Notes: generated by a model from the sequence alone, not told the origin. DNA of 10,263 nt from Lachnospiraceae bacterium UBA1267 (GCA_002308115.1 DBVJ01000136.1:307-10569); one strand, 5' to 3'. Shown: positions 1 to 6,466, counted from the stretch's first letter. Program-made: numbers and translations.

Positions 1-593
1 TTGGTCTTTCTGGAAAGGATCCGGATGACGTTCCGGATCTCTTCGTCGCGGCCGATGACCGGATCCAGCTTCTGCTCCTTTGCGACTTCCACCAGTTCGC
101 GTCCGTATTTTTCGAGAACATCATATGTGTCTTCCGGGGAATCCGTGGTTACCCGCTGATTGCCGCGGACGGTCGAAAGCGCCTGAAGGAAGCGGTCTCT
201 CGTGATGCCGTAATTCCGAAACAGCGCTTTCAGGTCGCTGTTTGGTTTCTTGAGGAGTGTAAGGAACAGATGCTCGACCGAAACGTAATCGTCTCCCATC
301 GCCTTTGCTTCGTCTTCCGCTGAAAGCAGCGCGTCATTCAGCGACTGGCTGAAATAAGGGCTTCCGCCGGAGACCTTCACCTGCTTTGCGATGACCTCTT
401 CCACACTGGACGTAAATGCGCCCGCGTCGATATCCATTTTCCCGATAAGCTTTGCGATCAGAGACTCGTCGACTGTAAGAAGCGCGTACAGAAGATGCTC
501 CTGATCCAGTTCAAGGTTGCCGTGATCATGGGCGATCTTTTCGCACATCTGGATGCATTCCAGTGATTTTTGCGTAAACTTCTGAATGTTCAT
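1..593 (-). CDS. clpB: ATP-dependent disaggregase ClpB, N-terminal part (runs off left edge)
   Basis: Only the first 197 residues are in the window; the stop lies beyond base 1. ClpB is a cytoplasmic AAA+ hexamer that works with DnaK to pull apart aggregated proteins. The visible part is the Clp N domain: two Clp repeats (about residues 1-75 and 80-145; 'QEHLLYALL' and 'SVEHLFLTLL' are equivalent helices), then the typical ClpB linker 'VRGNQRV' (142-148), 'PEDTYDVLEKYGREL' (153-167) and 'LDPVIGRDEEIRNVIRIL' (176-193), which opens the first nucleotide-binding domain. The first Walker A motif would follow just past the edge. The VRGNQRV linker separates it from ClpC, ClpA and ClpE. The ATG is chosen because an AAGGAGGT ribosome site (599-606) sits 5 nt upstream. 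Its promoter overlaps a CIRCE operator, so heat-shock control by HrcA is expected. pepT lies upstream on the same strand but is separated by a terminator. Confidence 0.96.
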   Translation of the reverse strand, partial: MNIQKFTQKSLECIQMCEKIAHDHGNLELDQEHLLYALLTVDESLIAKLIGKMDIDAGAFTSSVEEVIAKQVKVSGGSPYFSQSLNDALLSAEDEAKAMGDDYVSVEHLFLTLLKKPNSDLKALFRNYGITRDRFLQALSTVRGNQRVTTDSPEDTYDVLEKYGRELVEVAKEQKLDPVIGRDEEIRNVIRILSRKT

Positions 594-609
594 AAGACAC
601 CTCCTTTTC

Positions 610-627
610 GGGAAGATCAGCCTTCCC
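610..627 (-). other. Stem-loop in clpB 5' leader
   Basis: A perfect 6-bp inverted repeat (GGGAAG at 610-615, CTTCCC at 622-627, 6-nt loop) sits in the predicted clpB leader, just downstream of the expected transcript start near 634 and 3 nt before the AAGGAGGT ribosome site. No T tract follows, so it is not a terminator. It could stabilise the 5' end of the mRNA or modulate ribosome access; this is inference from position. Confidence 0.4.
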
Positions 628-640
628 AAGTGTCATCATG

Positions 641-669
641 ATCATAACACTACAAATTAGCACTGTCAA
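641..669 (-). promoter_or_regulatory. clpB promoter (sigma-A type)
   Basis: On the minus strand a perfect TTGACA -35 box (664-669) is followed by a 17-bp spacer and a TATGAT -10 box (641-646, one mismatch to consensus). Transcription should start near 634, giving a leader of about 40 nt before the clpB ATG. The -35 box lies inside the CIRCE operator, so bound HrcA would block RNA polymerase directly. Confidence 0.85.
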
Positions 670-683
670 GGCGAGAGTGCTAA
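657..683 (-). promoter_or_regulatory. CIRCE operator (HrcA binding site)
   Basis: The consensus is TTAGCACTC, nine bases, GAGTGCTAA. Here the arms are TTAGCACTG (657-665) and GAGTGCTAA (675-683) with exactly nine bases between, so 17 of 18 arm positions match. HrcA is the repressor known to bind this element at groESL, dnaK and some clpB genes in Gram-positive bacteria. The one mismatch, at 665, falls in the -35 box of the clpB promoter and makes that box a perfect TTGACA. No CtsR-type direct heptad repeat was seen nearby. Confidence 0.93.
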
Positions 684-707
684 TTCGGTGGGTTTTCACA
701 TATTTTT

Positions 708-742
708 AACAATAAAACAGCGCCTGTCCCGGGGACAGGCGC
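708..742 (-). terminator. Intrinsic terminator after pepT
   Basis: A perfect 10-bp GC-rich stem (720-729 with 733-742, 3-nt loop) is followed on the minus strand by the U-rich stretch TGTTTTATTGTT. It lies 35 nt past the pepT stop and before the clpB promoter, so it should end the greA-to-pepT transcripts. The plus-strand side has no T run. Confidence 0.85.
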
Positions 743-776
743 CATCGCATTCAAACCGCATCCATTCTTTTTGTCA

Positions 777-1991
777 TCAGTCTTTCTGAGCACGCACGAT
801 CTTTAAGAGCACTTCGACCATTTTGTACATGTCTTCGACCGGAACACATTCGTGCACACCGTGGAAGTTATAACCGCAGGCCGAGAGATTCGGGCAGGGA
901 AGGCCCATGAACGAAAGGCGTGCACCGTCGGTGCCGCCGCGGACCGGGGAGATGATCGGTTCAATGCCCAGATCCAGGAAGGCTTTCTTTGCCCGCTCGA
1001 TCACGAACATGACCGGCAGGATCTTCTCTTTCATATTGTAATAACTGTCGCGGAGCCTGAGTTCCACCGTGCCTTCTCCATATTTGCCGTTCAGGTAATC
1101 CGAAAGCCTCTCGACGAACGCCTTTCTGCCTTCGAAGATCTTCATGTCGTGGTCACGGATGATCATATCCACGCGGGCTTCGGACTCATCGCCCTGGATC
1201 GCGCACACATGGTAGAAGCCTTCGTACATCTCGGTATGCGCGGGCGATTCCGCCTCAGGCAGCATCGAGACCAGTTCCGCCGCAATAAGTGCCGCGTTCT
1301 TCATACGGTTCTTAGCCGAGCCGGGATGGATGTTCACGCCATGGATCAAGAACCGTGCCGAAGCCGCGTTGAAATTCTCATACTCCAGCTCGCCCAGCGC
1401 GCCGCCGTCAACGGTATAGGCAAAATCACAGCCGAATCCTTCAACGTCGAAATGATCCGCCCCGCGCCCGACTTCTTCATCCGGTGTAAATGCGACCGCG
1501 ATCCGGCCATGCGGGACCTCGGGATGCGCGGTCAGGTATTCCACCGCGTTCATGATCTCCGCAACGCCTGCCTTATCATCCGCGCCGAGAAGCGTCGTTC
1601 CGTCCGTCACGATCATTTCCTTGCCGAGATACCTGTCCAGGAAGGGAAAGTCCGAACGCCGGATGGATACTTTCTCGTTCAGCCGGATGTCTCCGCCCTC
1701 GTAACGGATGATACGGGGCTTGATATCCGTTCCGGACACGGCCGGCGAAGTATCCATGTGCGCGATGAGGCCGATCTTCGGCTCCTCCTCATAACCCGGC
1801 GTCGCAGGCAGAAAGCCGTACACCCTGCCGAACTCGTCCAGCCGCACTTCCTTGAGGCCGACCGTCTCCATTTCACTCCGAAGATAAGCACCGAGTTTCA
1901 GCTGCTTCTCCGTTGAAGGCGTCGTTTCAGATTCCTCGTCCGAAGTCGTGTCAAAAGACACATAAGTCAGAAAACGTTTGATGAGATCCAT
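777..1991 (-). CDS. pepT: Peptidase T (tripeptide aminopeptidase)
   Basis: PepT is a cytoplasmic di-zinc M20 metallopeptidase that removes the N-terminal residue from tripeptides. The 404-residue product matches the family's usual length (about 408). Metal and catalytic residues are all visible: HMD (H78, D80), the bridging aspartate in 'GADDKAG' (D139), the glutamate pair in 'DEEVG' (E172 base, E173 ligand), D195 in 'TVDGG', and H377 in 'NFHGVHE'. The substrate-site stretch 'RGGTDGARLSFMGLPCPNL' (351-369) is also typical. The ATG at 1991 is preferred over one 22 codons upstream because 'GAAGGAG' sits about 7 nt before it and because family members begin near this point (MDLIKRFLTY). It starts 47 nt after the stop of the PAS-CPBP gene, with no promoter seen in the gap, so it is probably the last gene of that operon. 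Its 3' end is marked by the terminator at 708-742. Confidence 0.96.
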   Translation of the reverse strand: MDLIKRFLTYVSFDTTSDEESETTPSTEKQLKLGAYLRSEMETVGLKEVRLDEFGRVYGFLPATPGYEEEPKIGLIAHMDTSPAVSGTDIKPRIIRYEGGDIRLNEKVSIRRSDFPFLDRYLGKEMIVTDGTTLLGADDKAGVAEIMNAVEYLTAHPEVPHGRIAVAFTPDEEVGRGADHFDVEGFGCDFAYTVDGGALGELEYENFNAASARFLIHGVNIHPGSAKNRMKNAALIAAELVSMLPEAESPAHTEMYEGFYHVCAIQGDESEARVDMIIRDHDMKIFEGRKAFVERLSDYLNGKYGEGTVELRLRDSYYNMKEKILPVMFVIERAKKAFLDLGIEPIISPVRGGTDGARLSFMGLPCPNLSACGYNFHGVHECVPVEDMYKMVEVLLKIVRAQKD

Positions 1992-2038
1992 GTTCTTCTC
2001 CTTCCGTGATTCAATCTGCCGCTTTCCGCGGTGTTCCG

Positions 2039-3079
2039 TCAATGATCGATGAGGCACAGGAGCGTGCCGCTGACGCCAAAGACCCAGTGCACGATCCAGA
2101 CGCCGAAGATATTCTGCTGCTTCTCATAGAGGATCCCCTCCAGTCCGGCCAGTATCGCTGCGCCGACCATGAAAATGAATCCGAGATGGATGTGGAGCGC
2201 CGCGAAAATGAAGGACGAGAGCATGATCGCAAGGAAGCCGGGATGCTTCGCGGTAATGATGCGTCTCAAGTTCCCCTGCATGACGCTTCTTGCCAGAAAC
2301 TCCTGAATGCCTGCCGTGAAAATGTAGAGTACCTGCCGGAGTCCGAAACGGCGGATGTCGAAGAACGGCGCTTCCGGCTCAAAGGCCGTCGGTACGAAGA
2401 TCCGCGCCACCAGTTTCAGAACGACCAGAAGGACGAAGCCGCCTGCCGCAACGAGAAGTCCGGTCCCGATGGTCCGTAAGGGCGTCTTTGTGGTGATGCC
2501 CAGATCCCGCCAGCTTAAACTTGTGCAGGCCAGAATGAAGATCAGCATGAGGATGCCCAGGATCTCCACGCCGTGTGTCAGGAAGTCGGCAGGAATGGGG
2601 CGCCCGAGAAACTCCCAGAGCGCATAAAGCAGGATCCAGAGGCAGAAACCTGCGATGAAGGTGCAGAAAGTCTTCGACGAATCGTCGAGTTTCCGCTTCA
2701 TCTCCTCCTTCTCGGTCTCATCCAGAAGCGTGACGACCAGGAGCGGCTCGTCCTGTTCGGATTCCCGAAGATAGGAACAGGACATGAAAAACACGTGCTT
2801 TTTGCCGGAAGGGGCCATGTACGGGACTTTCTCGTGTGTCGTCTCTTCCTTATCGTAGAGGGCGTTCAGTATCGTTTCAATGAAACGGTCGTTGTACGTG
2901 TTGTCCCCGACCGTAAGCATATGCACTTCTTCGGCATGCCCTTCTTTCACCTCCAGAAGCCTGGAAGCCGGCGCATTGACATAGACGACACAGCCCTTTC
3001 GGTCCAGCACCAGGACGGAGGAGCTCATGTCTCTCAGGACGCGTTCGGAAAACGGGTGTTTCGCTTCTTCTGTCATCAT
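2039..3079 (-). CDS. PAS domain fused to CPBP-family (Abi/Rce1-like) membrane protease-like domain
   Basis: The 346-residue protein has two parts. Residues about 15-125 look like a PAS sensor fold: 'SSSVLVLDRKGCVVYVNAPASRLL' (19-42) is the typical PAS opening and 'VVTLLDETEKEEM' (115-127) the PAS-to-effector exit helix. Hydrophobic segments then occur near 137-156, 172-187, 203-228, 250-262, 282-296, 299-316 and 323-344, giving a polytopic CPBP-like domain. Motif 1, normally EExxxR, reads Q259-E260-F-L-A-R264; motif 2 FxxxH is F292-H296; the third-motif histidine is H331 in 'HWVFG'. CPBP proteins include the CAAX protease Rce1, bacteriocin-immunity proteins and MroQ. The first glutamate is the catalytic one in Rce1, so activity here is doubtful. 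The start is ATG 3079, which overlaps the helicase stop as ATGA and has TGGAG 6 nt upstream. The signal and the target are unknown. Confidence 0.8.
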   Translation of the reverse strand: MMTEEAKHPFSERVLRDMSSSVLVLDRKGCVVYVNAPASRLLEVKEGHAEEVHMLTVGDNTYNDRFIETILNALYDKEETTHEKVPYMAPSGKKHVFFMSCSYLRESEQDEPLLVVTLLDETEKEEMKRKLDDSSKTFCTFIAGFCLWILLYALWEFLGRPIPADFLTHGVEILGILMLIFILACTSLSWRDLGITTKTPLRTIGTGLLVAAGGFVLLVVLKLVARIFVPTAFEPEAPFFDIRRFGLRQVLYIFTAGIQEFLARSVMQGNLRRIITAKHPGFLAIMLSSFIFAALHIHLGFIFMVGAAILAGLEGILYEKQQNIFGVWIVHWVFGVSGTLLCLIDH

Positions 3080-5589
3080 ACGTATCTCCAAAAATCACGG
3101 ATCTCGGATCCGACCTCCGCAAGCGACGTGATGCGGGCATCGCGCCACTCTTTCGGAAAAAGCATTCTGTTCTGATTATACAGGAAACGTTCATCCATGA
3201 GAAGGATCACGCCGTAATCATCCACGGTCCGGATCAGGCGTCCCGCCGCCTGCATGACCTTGTTGAAGCCCGGGAAGCGATAAGCGTAGTCAAAGCCGTT
3301 GAGCCCGCGGTCTTCAAAGAAAGCCTTGATGAGTTCGCCCTCTTTTGTGATCTGCGGAAGTCCTGTGCCCACGACCGCGACACCGATCAGTTTCTCTCCG
3401 GTGAGGTCAATGCCTTCCGAAAAGACGCCGCCCATGACGGAAAGCCCCAGAAGCGATCTCTCTCCCGGCGCTTCAAAGGCCTGAAGAAAGGCCTGACGTT
3501 CTTCTTCCTTCATCACCCGTTTCTGCCAGATGAGGTCAAAGTCCGGGCGGGATGCGCGGTTTTCCTCTGAATCAGGCGCGAGCCTGTCGAGAACTTCCTT
3601 GAGAAATCTGTGGGACGGGAAGAACGCCATGTAGTTCCCCGTCGTCTGGGAGACCATTTTCACCAGGTAATCCGCGATTTTCCTGTATTCCTCTTCCGTC
3701 CGTCTGGTGTACTTTGTGCTCACGTCACGTGCGACAAAGAGCCGCCGCTTACAAGGATCAAACGGCGAATCCACATAGATCGCGCGTTCTTCTGTCGATC
3801 CCGAAATCAGTTCCTTATAATAATTGATCGGTAAAAATGTAGCCGAGAAGCAGACGGTGCTTCTGACCTGGTTCAGTCTCTCCTTGAGCCGTTCCGCCGG
3901 ATGAATGCAGAACAGTTTCAAAAAGAAGTTTCCGGAAGCCTTGTCCGTCCCGAGCGCCCCCGGAGAAACCTCGTCCCGTCCTCCCGTGAAGCCCGAATAG
4001 ATCCGATAGCCGGACCCCATGGCGTCCCAGGTATCGGTAAAGTCGCAGACTTTGAAGAAAAACTCCAGTTTCTCCTCTCCGTTTTCCGGGTCTGTATGCA
4101 CGTCGAAATAACGGGAAAGCGCTTCTCTCACACTGACGAGATCGTCATACAGTTTCACCGGAAGATCCTCATCCTCCGAATAGACATGTATCTTGTCCGG
4201 GCTCTCCTCAAGCGTCCGTTTCATGGCAAGCATGGTGCGGTTGGCTTTCATGAGCCGGCGGGCCGCCCGCTGGTCGTCTTTGAAGAGTTTTTTCGCTTCC
4301 AGAAGGTCTTCCTTCATGATCTCCGAAGAAAAGCAGTCCCGGGCCCGGTCCACCAGATTATGCGCCTCGTCGATCAGAAGGATATAGTCTCTTTTGACTC
4401 CTTCCGCAAAGTAGCGTCTCAGATAGGCCCGCGGATCAAAAGCGTAGTTATAATCTCCGATCACGACGTCGGTAAACAGCGAAGCGTCCAAAGACAGTTC
4501 ATACGGACAGAGTTCATTCTGTTCCGCACACGCGGCGATCTTCTCCGAAGAGATGCCCCGCTCCGAACGGATCAGTTCAAACAAAGCGTCGTTCACGCGG
4601 TCAAAATGTCCTTTCGCCCGCGGGCAATGATCCGGATCGCACTGCATCTTCGTGAGCGGGCACATTTTCTCCTTGGCCGTGATCTTCGTATAGGAGAACA
4701 TGAGTCCGCGCTCCTCCATGAGCCGCATACCGTCCTCACAGGCGTTGGCCGTCACGGTCTTGGCGGTCAGATAGAAGATTCGGTCTGCGAGGCCGTTTCC
4801 GACCGCCTTCACCGAAGGATACAGCATGGCCAGGGTCTTCCCGATGCCGGTAGGCGCCTGCACAAAGAGCTTCGTGCGGCCTTCCACGGCCTGATAGACT
4901 TCCCGGACGATCATTTTCTGGCCGGGCCTGTATTCATAAGGGAAGGGAAACTCCGAGACGCTTTCCGCCCGTTCTCTCTGATGCTTCACGAGGAAAAGCA
5001 CCCACTTTCTGTAGGCATCCACGATCGCACGGAAACGTGCTTCGATCTCTTCAAAGGTATAATGAAAAGTAAAGCGGCGTACAGCGTCTTCACGAATCTT
5101 GACGCTCTTCCGCTCCATGGTGACTTCGAGCTGAACGTAGGTCATGCGCACCGAGATCTCCGGAAGACTGCGGTCCAGAGACAGCATGTAAGCGTACATT
5201 TCCGCCTGCGCCAGATGCACCGCCTCCGGCCCTTCCATGGCCTCCACGTCGCGATAGACGCCCTTGATCTCATCGATCGTATAATCCGGCTCGTATTCCG
5301 TGCCGCCGGTGATGATGCCGTCCGCACGGCCTTCGATCACGAGCGTGGCGGCCGGACCGGGCGCAAAAGGATCGTCATCCGGAACAGGGACTGTCACTTT
5401 GAGCGGGACTTCCGCCGCATACTCCGCCCCGGCAGCCTCCTGGAGCCGTCTGTGCACTTCCGCGCCAATGAGCATGGCATCAGAAACCGAAGGCCCTCGC
5501 CGCCGGTTGTCGATGTCGCCTGATCTCAGAACCCATTCCACGAGATCGCGGACGGAGATTTGGACTGTCTGCTCCGAAGAATGATCCAT
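3076..5589 (-). CDS. PD-(D/E)XK nuclease fused to DinG/XPD-type DNA helicase with Fe-S cluster cysteines
   Basis: The 837-residue protein is probably a cytoplasmic DNA-repair enzyme. Residues about 30-200 carry a RecB/Cas4-like nuclease core: D90 in 'EGRADG', D106-E-x-K109 in 'TIDEIKG', and a QxxxY motif (Q128, Y132). The helicase follows: Walker A 'APTGIGKT' (245-252); four cysteines (C310, C317, C322, C361) positioned like the XPD/DinG 4Fe-4S cluster; DEAH box (407-410); 'SAT' motif III (582-584); 'GVFSEGIDL' (721-729); and motif VI 'QAAGRLIR' (780-787). Superfamily-2 helicases of this group unwind 5' to 3', often at D-loops, R-loops or damaged DNA. The nuclease fusion is seen in clostridial homologues as I recall them, and it is distinct from plain DinG. 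The ribosome site is weak (AAAGAGAG just before the ATG), but the 'ISVRDLVEWVLRSGDID' opening supports this start. greA ends 40 nt upstream; the PAS-CPBP gene overlaps the stop by 4 nt. The exact cellular role is unknown. Confidence 0.92.
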   Translation of the reverse strand: MDHSSEQTVQISVRDLVEWVLRSGDIDNRRRGPSVSDAMLIGAEVHRRLQEAAGAEYAAEVPLKVTVPVPDDDPFAPGPAATLVIEGRADGIITGGTEYEPDYTIDEIKGVYRDVEAMEGPEAVHLAQAEMYAYMLSLDRSLPEISVRMTYVQLEVTMERKSVKIREDAVRRFTFHYTFEEIEARFRAIVDAYRKWVLFLVKHQRERAESVSEFPFPYEYRPGQKMIVREVYQAVEGRTKLFVQAPTGIGKTLAMLYPSVKAVGNGLADRIFYLTAKTVTANACEDGMRLMEERGLMFSYTKITAKEKMCPLTKMQCDPDHCPRAKGHFDRVNDALFELIRSERGISSEKIAACAEQNELCPYELSLDASLFTDVVIGDYNYAFDPRAYLRRYFAEGVKRDYILLIDEAHNLVDRARDCFSSEIMKEDLLEAKKLFKDDQRAARRLMKANRTMLAMKRTLEESPDKIHVYSEDEDLPVKLYDDLVSVREALSRYFDVHTDPENGEEKLEFFFKVCDFTDTWDAMGSGYRIYSGFTGGRDEVSPGALGTDKASGNFFLKLFCIHPAERLKERLNQVRSTVCFSATFLPINYYKELISGSTEERAIYVDSPFDPCKRRLFVARDVSTKYTRRTEEEYRKIADYLVKMVSQTTGNYMAFFPSHRFLKEVLDRLAPDSEENRASRPDFDLIWQKRVMKEEERQAFLQAFEAPGERSLLGLSVMGGVFSEGIDLTGEKLIGVAVVGTGLPQITKEGELIKAFFEDRGLNGFDYAYRFPGFNKVMQAAGRLIRTVDDYGVILLMDERFLYNQNRMLFPKEWRDARITSLAEVGSEIRDFWRYV

Positions 5590-5601
5590 CTCTCTTTGGG
5601 A

Positions 5602-5624
5602 CCGGCCGGGGAAAACACGGCCGG
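5602..5624 (-). other. GC-rich stem-loop between greA and the helicase gene
   Basis: A perfect 7-bp stem of only G and C (CCGGCCG at 5602-5608, CGGCCGG at 5618-5624, 9-nt loop) fills most of the 40-nt gap after greA. On the minus strand it is followed by TCCCAAAGAG, not a T run, so it is not a standard terminator. Its 3' side lies 12 nt before the helicase ATG, close enough to affect ribosome loading or mRNA decay. Function is inferred. Confidence 0.5.
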
Positions 5625-5629
5625 ATGCT

Positions 5630-6127
5630 TTAATAACTTCTCAACTCATCCGAGCCGTCGTCTGTGACTGCCGAGACTTCAAGAATCTCGCACAGATAAG
5701 AATACTGCTCATTCACGCGGACGTTCACAACGTCCCCGGCCTTGTGCCCTTTGAGCGCCTTCCCCAAAGGAGATTCGACCGAGATCCGGTTCTTCATGGA
5801 ATCTCCCCGGATCGAAGAGACCAGTTTGTAGACTTCCTCGGAATCGTCTTCCGGGAAACGTACCCGGATCTCACGGTTCAGGCCCGCAACGTCTTCCGGC
5901 GCATTCTCTTCCACGACCTGCGCTGTCCGGATCATGTTTTCAAGATAACGGATCCTGGACAGATTCTTGTTGTTGGCCCGTTTCGCCATGACGTACTCAA
6001 AGTTTTCGGAGAGGTCGCCCTGCGCCCGCGCGGTCCTGAGATCCTCCAGAAGTTTCGGTCTGAGTTCCGAATTTCTGTTATCGATCTCTTCCTGGATCTT
6101 TTTGATGTCCGCTCTTGTGAGTTTCAT
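5630..6127 (-). CDS. greA: Transcription elongation factor GreA
   Basis: GreA enters the secondary channel of RNA polymerase and stimulates cleavage of backtracked RNA, rescuing stalled complexes. The 165-residue product has the usual two parts: an N-terminal coiled coil (about 1-75) with the acidic tip 'GDLSENFEY' (37-45; D38 and E41 are the Mg-coordinating pair), and a C-terminal FKBP-like domain (about 80-160) with 'ISVESPLGKALKGHKAGD' (115-132). The length is a little above the usual 158. F43 replaces the commoner alanine of DLSENAEY, a small variation. GGAG lies shortly upstream of the ATG. It is the first protein gene after the tRNA-Trp terminator on the same strand. No separate promoter is evident in the short gap, so it may be expressed by read-through from the tRNA promoter. 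Confidence 0.94.
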   Translation of the reverse strand: MKLTRADIKKIQEEIDNRNSELRPKLLEDLRTARAQGDLSENFEYVMAKRANNKNLSRIRYLENMIRTAQVVEENAPEDVAGLNREIRVRFPEDDSEEVYKLVSSIRGDSMKNRISVESPLGKALKGHKAGDVVNVRVNEQYSYLCEILEVSAVTDDGSDELRSY

Positions 6128-6168
6128 GTTTTCTCCGCTCCTTGGGCCGCATGGCCGGTACCTTTTCC

Positions 6169-6198
6169 AAAAAAGAAGCCGGCTCTAAAAGCCGGCCT
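6169..6198 (-). terminator. Intrinsic terminator between tRNA-Trp and greA
   Basis: On the minus strand a stem with core GCCGGC (6178-6183 with 6191-6196, extended by one G-U and one A-U pair; 7-nt loop) is followed by TTC and then six Ts (6169-6174). It starts 8 nt past the tRNA discriminator base. With a short stem, partial read-through into greA is plausible. Confidence 0.85.
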
Positions 6199-6206
6199 TC
6201 CATGTA

Positions 6207-6277
6207 CAGGGGTAACAGGATTCGAACCCGTATTTACGGTTTTGGAGACCGCCGCTCTACCATTGAACTATACCCCT
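6207..6277 (-). tRNA. tRNA-Trp (anticodon CCA)
   Basis: The minus strand folds into a full cloverleaf of 71 nt: acceptor stem AGGGGTA/TACCCCT, D arm GTTC/GAGC with a 7-nt loop, anticodon stem GCGGT/ACCGT around loop CTCCAAA (anticodon CCA, reading UGG), 4-nt variable loop, and T arm ACGGG/CCTGT around TTCGAAT with one G-U pair. The discriminator is G73, usual for bacterial tRNA-Trp. The 3' CCA is not encoded, so it must be added by tRNA nucleotidyltransferase. It has its own promoter and terminator. Confidence 0.97.
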
Positions 6278-6299
6278 AAAGGAAACCTAAGCTTCCTTT
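6278..6299 (-). other. Leader hairpin abutting the tRNA-Trp 5' end
   Basis: A perfect 7-bp stem (AAAGGAA 6278-6284 with TTCCTTT 6293-6299, 8-nt loop) ends exactly at the first base of the mature tRNA. It is in the precursor leader and may affect RNase P processing or keep the leader from mispairing with the tRNA. This is inference from position. Confidence 0.4.
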
Positions 6300-6317
6300 G
6301 TGCATCGCACTTTGGAG

Positions 6318-6346
6318 AATGTAGCATTTTGAGCGCGAAATGTCAA
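6318..6346 (-). promoter_or_regulatory. tRNA-Trp promoter
   Basis: The minus strand has TTGACA (6341-6346), a 17-bp spacer and TACATT (6318-6323). Transcription should start near 6311, giving a leader of about 34 nt before the tRNA. It points away from the mscS promoter, whose -35 box begins 45 bp to the right. Confidence 0.82.
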
Positions 6347-6391
6347 GGCGGAGGAAATAAACTTCCCGGCCTATTTTTCCAGACATTCACC

Positions 6392-6420
6392 TTGAATTTT
6401 CCCGCCTCTGCCTTTACAAT
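6392..6420 (+). promoter_or_regulatory. mscS-nadK promoter
   Basis: TTGAAT (6392-6397), a 17-bp spacer and TACAAT (6415-6420) form a good sigma-A type promoter. Transcription should start near 6427, about 40 nt before the mscS ATG. nadK 11 nt beyond mscS should be on the same transcript. Confidence 0.83.
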
Positions 6421-6466
6421 AAAGGAAAGTTTGCCTGTAAGGCATGTTCTCACGGAGGAGGAAAAA

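Noticed and set aside
594..720. CtsR operator for clpB.
   Set aside because: No direct heptad repeat resembling the CtsR box was found; the inverted repeat fits CIRCE instead.
852..1916. Long plus-strand open frame opposite pepT (354 codons).
   Set aside because: It is fully antisense to a well-recognised gene, has no recognisable motif, and is rich in Arg, His and Asp as expected from a mirrored GC-rich codon pattern.
1992..2057. Extension of pepT by 22 codons to 2057.
   Set aside because: It would run to within 19 bases of overlap with the end of the PAS-CPBP gene and adds residues not found in the family; the ribosome site favours 1991.
3080..3091. TTG start at 3091 for the PAS-CPBP gene.
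   Set aside because: The GGAG ribosome site would fall inside the gene. ATG 3079 is correctly spaced and makes the common ATGA overlap with the helicase stop.
3901..5523. Long plus-strand open frame opposite the nuclease-helicase (540 codons).
   Set aside because: It is antisense to a gene with all its helicase motifs intact; composition is Arg/His-rich with no known domain and no ribosome site was found that would favour it.
3076..5589. Type IV CRISPR CasDinG.
   Set aside because: No CRISPR repeats, cas7/cas5-like genes or effector genes occur in the window, and neighbours are housekeeping genes.
5744..6466. Upstream extension of the mscS frame to 5744, giving a 515-residue protein.
   Set aside because: It would read antisense through greA and the tRNA. 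The promoter at 6392-6420 and the GGAGGAGG site before 6467 fix the start.
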